DNA of 64,000 bases from Rheinheimera sp. D18 (GTDB lineage: Bacteria; Pseudomonadota; Gammaproteobacteria; Enterobacterales; Alteromonadaceae), in NCBI RefSeq assembly GCF_004345025.1, contig NZ_CP037745.1, positions 2,170,001 through 2,234,000 on the forward strand, given 5' to 3'. Position numbers and translations under genes: made by a program. The notes under the pieces are model-generated. The model worked only from the letters and a program-made list of their open reading frames with translations. It had not been told where the DNA came from and ran no database searches. Numbering within the stretch: the first letter of the stretch is position 1; the number at the start of each line of letters is the position of its first letter. This document shows positions 45,141 through 51,106 of this stretch, piece by piece.

Positions 45141-45557
45141 ATGGATACATGTTTATTAAATTGGTTATGGAATAACAGAAGGTTAATTGGCGTGGTGGCT
45201 ATTATTATTTCCATAGCGACTTGGGCATTAGAACTAACCGATTTAGTTTACGTTTGCCCGTATTGCCGAACCCAGCGCACTATAATTGGGCTGTTAGGCT
45301 TATCGTTATTACTGCCAAACACCCGGAACTGGATTAATTTATATTTAGCCAGCACCATTGCCGCTTTTGGCTTTTTTGTTGCAGCCTACCAGCACTTCGA
45401 AGGCTGGAAGAAAATTATGTTCGGCAAGTTTGAATGGGGAGAACACTGGTATATTAACCCTTGGTTACTATCGGGTTTTGCACTATTTATAATATCTGGT
45501 TTGTTATTACTTATTTGGACATTGCCACGTGCGGCTAAACATGTTGACTCTGAATAA
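45141..45557 (+). CDS. DsbB-like membrane protein with a single CPYC motif
   Basis: 138 residues with four predicted membrane helices (about 15-32, 50-62, 66-85 and 111-129). After the first helix comes VCPYCRTQRTIIGLLGL with the cysteines at 39 and 42, laid out like the quinone-linked CVLC pair of DsbB (Cys41/Cys44). The second DsbB cysteine pair is absent: the loop between helices 3 and 4 has no cysteine. It may be a degenerate DsbB relative accepting electrons from a small thiol protein. No DsbA is nearby. AGGAAAG precedes the ATG. Family link is moderate. Confidence 0.6.
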   Translation: MDTCLLNWLWNNRRLIGVVAIIISIATWALELTDLVYVCPYCRTQRTIIGLLGLSLLLPNTRNWINLYLASTIAAFGFFVAAYQHFEGWKKIMFGKFEWGEHWYINPWLLSGFALFIISGLLLLIWTLPRAAKHVDSE

Positions 45558-45574
45558 AGAACACATCGTTTAGT

Positions 45575-45605
45575 AATCATCCCAGATACCTGTGCTGGGA
45601 TGGTT
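45575..45605 (+). terminator. Stem-loop after the DsbB-like gene
   Basis: CATCCCAG and CTGGGATG, extended by A-T pairs, enclose a nine-base loop 17 bases past the stop codon at 45557. The T-run is weak, but placement fits a transcription terminator. Confidence 0.5.
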
Positions 45606-45636
45606 ATAAATACTAATAATGTGCTGATACATTCTA

Positions 45637-45672
45637 TAGACTGCCAAACGACTTATGGTGTTTGGCAGTCTA
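45637..45672. repeat. 13-base-pair perfect inverted repeat
   Basis: TAGACTGCCAAAC and its exact complement are separated by ten bases. The element lies 37 bases beyond the stop codon of the cytochrome b561 gene. It lacks a run of T on either side, so it may be a factor-dependent terminator, an mRNA-stabilising hairpin or a dispersed repeat. Confidence 0.55.
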
Positions 45673-45709
45673 ACTAGATAGTAAATACAATTCGTTTTAC
45701 AACAGACAA

Positions 45710-46252
45710 TTACTTATTCTTAAACCTAAACAGCATAGATTGCAGCACACTATCTTGTCTGATTAAACCATGATGTAAAGCGGCACTAATGTGCAGCACG
45801 ATAACAGCAAATAAACTCCACGTTAGTAGCCCGTGTAATTCTCTAAACACGGCATAGGCTTTGATATTAGCGGGTATTAAGCTGGGTAAATTTAAAATAC
45901 CAAACGGGCTAACGGTTAAACCGGCAGCGTTTTGCATTAACCAACCCGATAACGGTATCACTAACATCAATGCGTATAATACGATATGGCTAGCTTTAGC
46001 GGCAAAGCGTTGCATCGCGCTTAAATCTGCAGGTAAAGCCGGTATTTGCATGAATAATCGGTTTATTAAGCGAATAAGCACTAAAACCAGTACCAATGCG
46101 CCTATTGATTTGTGTAACTGCAAGGCGGTATGTTGCCAGGTTGCCAAGCTTTGGATCATTGAAACGCCTAAAAACAGCATTGAAATAATCAGTAACGCAC
46201 TTAACCAATGCATAAATTTAGCACTTGCTGGAAACTCGGTAATTTTAGCCAT
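45710..46252 (-). CDS. Cytochrome b561 family protein
   Basis: 180 residues with four membrane helices. Histidines suited to bind two b-hemes occur in KFMHWLSALL (15), LQLHKSIGAL, ELHGLLTW and VIVLHISAALHH. Members move electrons from the quinol pool or periplasmic donors across the inner membrane. Its ATG overlaps the stop codon of the catalase-related gene by one base, so the two are coupled; the pair is a known arrangement in which the b-type cytochrome probably feeds electrons to the peroxidase. Feeding is inference. Confidence 0.88.
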   Translation of the reverse strand: MAKITEFPASAKFMHWLSALLIISMLFLGVSMIQSLATWQHTALQLHKSIGALVLVLVLIRLINRLFMQIPALPADLSAMQRFAAKASHIVLYALMLVIPLSGWLMQNAAGLTVSPFGILNLPSLIPANIKAYAVFRELHGLLTWSLFAVIVLHISAALHHGLIRQDSVLQSMLFRFKNK

Positions 46253-47322
46253 TAGTGCGCTCCTTGCTGCGGTTGGTTAGTTTGTTGTAATAAGGTTTCT
46301 TTAGCGCGCCGACGGTAGGATTCAGCATAGGCCGCACCTCTCGCATTTAAGATTGGGTCTTTAGTTGCTTCGATACCTTTGGGTAACACCAGCGGATCGA
46401 AGGTTATACCATTGCAGGTGCCGTCTTGCTGTGCTTGCCACTGCGTTATAACTAGAGTGCCCGCATTGACTTGCTCTCTGTCATCTGGCCAAAGCACCGT
46501 TGGGTCAGTTTCATCATCTGTTTGATTAGCCAGTGTAAACATCAAATCAAATTTAACCGGTTGTTGCGCTAACCGAGCGGCTAACTCTAATTGCAACGCA
46601 TCTGGTCCGGCATTCGCTATAGCATTTTCTGGTTGCTTATCTGTTGCTTGCGGCACTGCGGCCCAGCGCGCCGCGCGGCGTTGGCCTTTGGCGTCAATTA
46701 AGTAAAAAGCATTAATGCTATGATATTGTTCAGTAGCAAAGCTACTAGTGGCTTGGTATTGCTGTTTCCAGTGATTAAATGTGGCACTTTCTGGGTGCGC
46801 CTGAAAAAAAGCTTTAATTTTACTGGGATCGGGCTTACCGGTTGCGGGATCAGGCGATAACGCCGTTAATTGCTCGAAAAATGCTTCGGGTGTGCGAACG
46901 GCTACAACAGGAGGGGTATTCATGCCTGTGCGCCAATGCTCGCCATCTGTTGTAGTAAAACTGAGGGCAAAACTGCGCACCGGTGCGGCTAAATCTGGCG
47001 CTAACGGATTATTACCTGCAATAGAAAAACGACCAGTGAAGGTGTTACTACCGGCCTGAAACAAACTCGATTGACTAAAGGGTGCTAAAGCGCCATTAGC
47101 AATAAATTCACCCTGCAAACAAACACCTTTGGCATGCGCTCGCCTAAAACCGAAATAGGGCTTAGCGCTTTGCTGCAAGTTAACAAAATCTTGCGCGGTT
47201 ACATCTTTATTGCCAAAAAGGCCTGCTGCGTATAAAAAGCTGAATACTAGTACTGCTATAACAACAAAAATAAGGCTATAGCGCTTATTAATGTTAATTT
47301 TTTTATTAGGTGAAGTAGACAT
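46252..47322 (-). CDS. Catalase-related (SrpA-type) membrane-anchored peroxidase
   Basis: 356 residues, much shorter than a true catalase (about 480 or more). An N-terminal anchor or signal (YSLIFVVIAVLVFSFLYAAG) directs it to the periplasm. The catalase-fold landmarks are RRAHAKGVCLQGEF with the distal His near 60, FTGRFSIAGNNP, and the proximal heme-ligand region LNARGAAYAESYRRR with its Tyr. Such proteins act as peroxidases rather than dismuting peroxide. Coupled downstream is cytochrome b561, a likely reductant supplier. Confidence 0.87.
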   Translation of the reverse strand: MSTSPNKKININKRYSLIFVVIAVLVFSFLYAAGLFGNKDVTAQDFVNLQQSAKPYFGFRRAHAKGVCLQGEFIANGALAPFSQSSLFQAGSNTFTGRFSIAGNNPLAPDLAAPVRSFALSFTTTDGEHWRTGMNTPPVVAVRTPEAFFEQLTALSPDPATGKPDPSKIKAFFQAHPESATFNHWKQQYQATSSFATEQYHSINAFYLIDAKGQRRAARWAAVPQATDKQPENAIANAGPDALQLELAARLAQQPVKFDLMFTLANQTDDETDPTVLWPDDREQVNAGTLVITQWQAQQDGTCNGITFDPLVLPKGIEATKDPILNARGAAYAESYRRRAKETLLQQTNQPQQGAH

Positions 47323-47411
47323 GTCTATCCCAAGGCTGTATTAAAAGTACAGCCATAAGACAGGTCATGATCAGGATATATTTCAGCGAAGAGTAAACTA
47401 TTACAGCGTAT

Positions 47412-47633
47412 TTAACGTAGCACTAACCCTAACTGGCTTTGCGCAATTAAACGCAATACATACGACAACTTAAATAGCGCGGCAAACACTATTTGTAGCA
47501 TATGCATTACAGCAACCATACGCAGCGGCAGCGTTTGGTCTTTGAACCATGCCAGATAAGCAGCAGCACAAAATAATACTAAGGTAATAACCATGGCGCT
47601 ATTAGCGGTAACGAGTAATTTTCTCGCGTTCAT
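47412..47633 (-). CDS. Small two-to-three-helix membrane protein of unknown function
   Basis: 73 residues from the ATG at 47633, chosen because AGGA lies nine bases upstream; an ATG at 47642 would be too close to it. Helices of about 20 residues (SAMVITLVLFCAAAYLAWF and VAVMHMLQIVFAALFKLSYV) are evident; I recognise no family. It is divergent from the NsrR-like regulator and its promoter holds the 13-base repeats, so it is the likely regulated target. Respiratory or nitric-oxide-linked function is a guess from that setting. Confidence 0.6.
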   Translation of the reverse strand: MNARKLLVTANSAMVITLVLFCAAAYLAWFKDQTLPLRMVAVMHMLQIVFAALFKLSYVLRLIAQSQLGLVLR

Positions 47634-47685
47634 AATGCACATTCCTAATGTATATTTATAATGTGCATTATTAATGTATATTAAG
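47634..47685. promoter_or_regulatory. Four tandem 13-bp near-palindromic repeats (candidate NsrR operator)
   Basis: Repeats begin at 47634, 47647, 47660 and 47673, each with core AATGNNNATT (AATGCACATT, AATGTATATT, AATGTGCATT, AATGTATATT). Within them 47647-47669 forms a 23-base imperfect palindrome of the size of NsrR sites. They fill the start of the divergent promoter between the small membrane protein and the Rrf2 gene. Confidence 0.65.
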
Positions 47686-47736
47686 AGAAACTCAAGTGTT
47701 ATTTAGCATAATTTTTAAGCAAACTCCGAGGCCAAC

Positions 47737-48174
47737 GTGCAATTAAAAAAATACACTGATTATGGTTTGCGGGTACTAATGTACTTAGCTTGCCAACCAG
47801 AACAAACGATGACCAGCGTACGAAAAATTTGCGATGTATTCAGCCTATCTGCTAATCATGTAAACAAGGTGGTACATCATCTGGCTAAGCTTGAATTGAT
47901 AGATACTCGACGCGGTAAAAACGGTGGTTTTGTACTCGCGAAACCACTAACAAGCATTCGCTTAGACTATGTTATTCGCCAATTAGAGGGAGATGAAGAG
48001 TGGATTGACTGCCATTCGCCAAGTTGCGTTGCACTACCGGCTTGCCAATTAAATAGCATTGTTGCACAAGGAAAGGTGTTATTTTATCAACATTTAAGCC
48101 GATATACTGTGGCAGATTTAGTAACAGATAAACGTGCTGAGCTACAAGCTATCTTTGTGCAAAAAATAGCCTAA
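47737..48174 (+). CDS. NsrR-like Rrf2 family transcriptional regulator
   Basis: 145 residues from a GTG with GAGG six bases upstream. It has an Rrf2 winged helix (LKKYTDYGLRVLMYLACQPE; FSLSANHVNKVVHHLAKLEL) and three cysteines, C92, C97 and C103, in the same C-x4-C-x5-C spacing as the [4Fe-4S]-binding cysteines of NsrR. It probably represses targets until nitric oxide damages the cluster. The array of 13-base repeats just upstream is its likely binding site and would make it autoregulated. The next gene, on the opposite strand, ends one base away. Confidence 0.85.
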   Translation: MQLKKYTDYGLRVLMYLACQPEQTMTSVRKICDVFSLSANHVNKVVHHLAKLELIDTRRGKNGGFVLAKPLTSIRLDYVIRQLEGDEEWIDCHSPSCVALPACQLNSIVAQGKVLFYQHLSRYTVADLVTDKRAELQAIFVQKIA

Positions 48175-48175
48175 A

Positions 48176-48874
48176 TTATAAGTCTAGCGTTATACCGTCA
48201 AACGTTGTTAATTGACATTGATAATTTTTGCGTTTTAATAAGTTGCAGGCGTTATATGCCTGCTGATTGGTAAGAAAAGGACCAACACGCAAGCTGTATA
48301 ATTGCTGATTTCGCTGTTTAATTTGCTGTAGTTTAGGTATCAACCCCTGCATAAGGGTTGGATATTCTTGCTGAATAACATACCAACCAAAATTGGCACT
48401 CTTAGGCTTTAAAAAACTTGCTACATGCACAGCATATTCGGTAGATAGTGGCATATTATGCTGAGCTGGCTCAACGGGTCTAGTCTCGGCCTCAACAGCC
48501 ACGGCCTCATCGCTCGGAGGCACCATCTTAGCAACAATCACATTGTCACCATTGACCACGTTATTACCCTCTGCCGCATATTTTTCTGGAGTGCTGTTTA
48601 AGTCTGACATTTTATTAACTTCAGCAATTAAAAATGCCAAATCTGACTCCAGCTCTGTCAGCCTTGCAATACCTGGCTTTGCCTCTTGCCACTCTAGTAA
48701 ATATTGCTTTATCTCTGTGTCGGTCAATCCCGTACTATTTGTATTGTCGCCGGCCATTGCAGTCGCAGATTTATTATAATTAGCACATCCTCCTACCGTT
48801 ATAACTATAACGACCAATAATGAGATTATGACAAACCGTTTTTTTATAACATTGCGACGATATTTGGGTGTCAT
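48176..48874 (-). CDS. SPOR-like domain lipoprotein
   Basis: 232 residues. An N-terminal signal with lipobox TVGGC (Cys30) is followed by a short helical, probably coiled segment (GIARLTELESDLAFLIAEVN), an acidic linker, and a C-terminal SPOR-like fold beginning at YAVHVASFLKP near residue 147 with YSLRVGPFLTNQQAYNACN and a second half. SPOR domains bind denuded peptidoglycan. It is a paralogue of the protein at 50425-51093, sharing the EWQ..KP...RL....LE..L..LI pattern. It is divergent from the FlgO-like pair. Confidence 0.75.
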   Translation of the reverse strand: MTPKYRRNVIKKRFVIISLLVVIVITVGGCANYNKSATAMAGDNTNSTGLTDTEIKQYLLEWQEAKPGIARLTELESDLAFLIAEVNKMSDLNSTPEKYAAEGNNVVNGDNVIVAKMVPPSDEAVAVEAETRPVEPAQHNMPLSTEYAVHVASFLKPKSANFGWYVIQQEYPTLMQGLIPKLQQIKQRNQQLYSLRVGPFLTNQQAYNACNLLKRKNYQCQLTTFDGITLDL

Positions 48875-48917
48875 TTTTTTGTCTCTTTAATTTTTTACTA
48901 AACATTACTTGGTATTA

Positions 48918-48933
48918 GGCATAATTAATGCCA
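48918..48933 (-). promoter_or_regulatory. Possible sigma-54 promoter of the SPOR-like lipoprotein
   Basis: Minus strand: TGGCATTAATTATGCC. The -24 TGGCA is intact and GG-GC spacing is correct, but the -12 reads ATGCC instead of TTGCT. It lies 43 bases before the ATG at 48874. Weak by itself; a good sigma-54 site faces the other way at 49036. Confidence 0.35.
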
Positions 48934-49035
48934 GTTTTCAGTATTCATCCAATATCTTACGAAAACTGTTACGAAGCCCTGCTTATTGCTTGTAATATCG
49001 ATGCTATCGATAACTTTCAGCCATGCCATAAATTA

Positions 49036-49051
49036 TGGTCTGAATTTTGCT
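49036..49051 (+). promoter_or_regulatory. Sigma-54 promoter of the FlgO-like gene pair
   Basis: TGGTCTGAATTTTGCT has TGG, a ten-base gap to GC, and a perfect TTGCT. It lies 46 bases before the ATG at 49098. The same promoter class precedes flgP and flgT, so these lipoproteins probably belong to the flagellar regulon. Confidence 0.7.
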
Positions 49052-49097
49052 TGTTGATTTATAAGTTCCAGATTAAGCACTATTACAGGTATTTATT

Positions 49098-49670
49098 ATG
49101 CGCTATATTGTTTTTCTTACCCTATCAGCCTTGGTGGCATGCAGTAATCAGCCTGATACCAAGACAATGAAAGCTGGTTATTCGCCAATCATGTCTGAGT
49201 ACACCTTACATGATTATGCTGGCGATCTTGCAATGCAGCTATTAAAAAATTCCACTAACAACTTGCACGACGGCTCGATAATCGTAGAGGAATTCACGTC
49301 ATTACAAGACAAACATATTGCGTTGTCGTCTGATATCACACCTCAATTAGGCCGACAACTGCAACAAAGTATGCAGACATTACTCAGTAATGCTGGTTTC
49401 CAAGTAGTATCAATAGATAGTGTTAATAATCTTGTCAGCAATCATCACAACAATATGAACTCAGCCGTTACAGTAAATTATATACTGCATGGCTCGCTAA
49501 CCAACCAACAACATGCCTATATTGTGAATGCTAAATTAATTGATCTGGCAACCCAACGTATTGTCGCGGCTGCAAGCACTGAAATTCCATTAAACGTATT
49601 CTGGAGTCGGGAACAAGTGCAACTAAGAAATGGCCATCTTTATCGAATTGAGTCGCAAGGAGTTAAATAA
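49098..49670 (+). CDS. FlgO-family lipoprotein
   Basis: 190 residues. Lipobox ALVAC puts the lipidated Cys at 15. The FlgO domain is seen in LHDYAGDLAMQLLKN, TPQLGRQLQQSMQTLLSNAG and ILHGSLTNQQHAYIVNAKLI. FlgO is an outer-membrane lipoprotein of sheathed polar flagella in Vibrio. This copy is more divergent than the next gene and may have a separate job. It is translated with the following gene (TAATG overlap) and driven by a sigma-54 promoter. Confidence 0.72.
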   Translation: MRYIVFLTLSALVACSNQPDTKTMKAGYSPIMSEYTLHDYAGDLAMQLLKNSTNNLHDGSIIVEEFTSLQDKHIALSSDITPQLGRQLQQSMQTLLSNAGFQVVSIDSVNNLVSNHHNNMNSAVTVNYILHGSLTNQQHAYIVNAKLIDLATQRIVAAASTEIPLNVFWSREQVQLRNGHLYRIESQGVK

Positions 49671-50338
49671 TGAAAACAGCATTTTTTATCCTGTCTGCAC
49701 TGGCGCTGAGCAGTTGTAGTCACTTCGGCCCTAGATCAGCAAAGCAATCAAATAATATAGATCCACAGGTTTTTGCTGATTCTATCGCTTCAGAACGGCA
49801 AGTCGCTGCACCTATAGCTTTTCAGCCAGTTAGATTAACCTCAAAATTTACAGAAGGTGGCGGCGCTTCGCAGTATCAAAGTATCACTATACAGCATTAT
49901 GTCCGAGGTTTAATGCAAGAGATGGCAGTATCGATGCAAGACATCTCAGAACAAACACCTGTAGCTGTAGCGAGTTTTATCTATTTAGATACCGATTTTA
50001 ATCAGGGTACTTTACTTGGTAATCAGATAGCTGAAAGCTTTATCCATGAGTTGCATAATTTTGGCATTAAAGTGTTAGATTACAAAGTAACTGATTACAT
50101 TCGGGTAACACCACAAGGCGATTTTGTGTATAGCCGAAACTATGAAGAGTTGGGCGGTAATCTTCCGGCGCAATATGCCGTAGGTGGTACACTAAGCCGT
50201 CATCGAGACGGCGTGTTAATCAATGCGCGAATGGTCGAGTTTAGCAGTAAAACTGTGGTAGCCTCTGCCCAAACACTCATCCCCGCCGCAGTGATAAATG
50301 CGTTGATACCAAGCTTGGTTGTATTACCTGCACTATAG
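49670..50338 (+). CDS. flgO: FlgO-family flagellar outer-membrane lipoprotein
   Basis: 222 residues. Lipobox ALSSC (Cys16) then a clear FlgO domain: IQHYVRGLMQEMAVSMQDIS, VAVASFIYLDTDFNQGTLLG, LGNQIAESFIHELHNFGIKV and AVGGTLSRHRDGVLINARMV. Vibrio FlgO is needed for full motility and outer-membrane stability. AAGGAG precedes the ATG, which overlaps the stop of the preceding gene. flgP and flgT lie 5 kb away, so the usual flgT-flgO-flgP cluster is split here. Symbol given on domain match. Confidence 0.8.
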   Translation: MKTAFFILSALALSSCSHFGPRSAKQSNNIDPQVFADSIASERQVAAPIAFQPVRLTSKFTEGGGASQYQSITIQHYVRGLMQEMAVSMQDISEQTPVAVASFIYLDTDFNQGTLLGNQIAESFIHELHNFGIKVLDYKVTDYIRVTPQGDFVYSRNYEELGGNLPAQYAVGGTLSRHRDGVLINARMVEFSSKTVVASAQTLIPAAVINALIPSLVVLPAL

Positions 50339-50376
50339 TAAGCCAAGCTATGCAGAAATATGCGGTCAATAGGTAA

Positions 50377-50407
50377 TGCCGGTTAGTTAGCCATATAAAA
50401 ACCGGCA
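50377..50407. terminator. Stem-loop between convergent genes
   Basis: TGCCGGTT pairs with AACCGGCA across a 15-base A+T-rich loop. It sits between the convergent FlgO and SPOR-like lipoprotein genes and could end transcription from both sides. Confidence 0.42.
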
Positions 50408-50424
50408 GACCAAGAGTAAGTTAC

Positions 50425-51093
50425 TTATAGTTCCGCTAATACAGAGAAATCTGATGCTATATAATTAGTTACTAGACAATTAATACTTAGCATTTTCAGT
50501 TGATTGCAACTTTGCACTGCTTGCTGTTTGTTCTCATAAGCGCCCACCTTTAACCGGTAGTAGTCTGTATTGTTGACACTTATTTTTTCATAGTTAGGTT
50601 CTAACTTAGCTAATTCAGTCGGGTGTTTTTTCTTCATTTGCTCCCAAACTATCGGTAATCGTAATGGATCAGACAAAGAGGTGATCTGTAGCGCAAAACG
50701 CTTATCGATTTTTTCAGCGGTTTCAGATAGTACCTGCGGCGTTACACGACTTGGTGAAACTGCAGAATTATTAGCCACCGTCACGTTAGCAGAGGACGCC
50801 GCCGTGGTATTAGCAGAGGCTATGGCAAACTGCTCCAGTTGGCTTATCATCAAATTTAGCTCTTCTTCTATCATCACCAAACGACTGACTGCAGGCTTTA
50901 ATTGCTGCCATTCTTTTAGTAACTGATCATGCTGTTGCTGCTTATCCATCAATGTCCTTAAATCAGCGGCTACCTGATCTATATGCTGACCATTAATAAC
51001 ATCAACACCAAATTTAGATTCAGGAGCAGACTGACACGCCAACAAAGTGCTGCTTATGGCAACAACCAACATTTTTTTTATCATTTTTCTCAT
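50425..51093 (-). CDS. SPOR-like domain lipoprotein of the pilus operon
   Basis: 222 residues. Lipobox TLLAC gives a lipidated Cys at 20. A coiled segment (EEELNLMISQLEQFAIA) precedes a threonine- and alanine-rich linker, then a C-terminal SPOR-like domain (FALQITSLSDPLRLPIVWEQ; YYRLKVGAYENKQQAVQSCN). It is a paralogue of the protein at 48176-48874. It lies 13 bases downstream of the usher gene, which itself ends in a SPOR-like domain, so the lipoprotein is likely an assembly partner holding the fibre machinery to the cell wall. Confidence 0.75.
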   Translation of the reverse strand: MRKMIKKMLVVAISSTLLACQSAPESKFGVDVINGQHIDQVAADLRTLMDKQQQHDQLLKEWQQLKPAVSRLVMIEEELNLMISQLEQFAIASANTTAASSANVTVANNSAVSPSRVTPQVLSETAEKIDKRFALQITSLSDPLRLPIVWEQMKKKHPTELAKLEPNYEKISVNNTDYYRLKVGAYENKQQAVQSCNQLKMLSINCLVTNYIASDFSVLAEL

Positions 51094-51106
51094 GGTTAGC
51101 CTCTAA

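Noticed and set aside
45637-45672. Recombination (att or integron attC) site
   Set aside because: It is a plain hairpin lacking attC core sites, and no recombinase is near.
46252-47322. True monofunctional catalase (KatA/KatE)
   Set aside because: Too short and membrane-anchored, matching catalase-related peroxidases instead.
47634-47685. CRISPR array
   Set aside because: Repeats are 13 bases with no unique spacers and no cas genes; it is an operator array.
48176-51093. SPOR proteins as the division proteins DedD or FtsN
   Set aside because: They are lipoproteins without the folC/cvpA or argS neighbourhood and have a coiled segment not typical of either.
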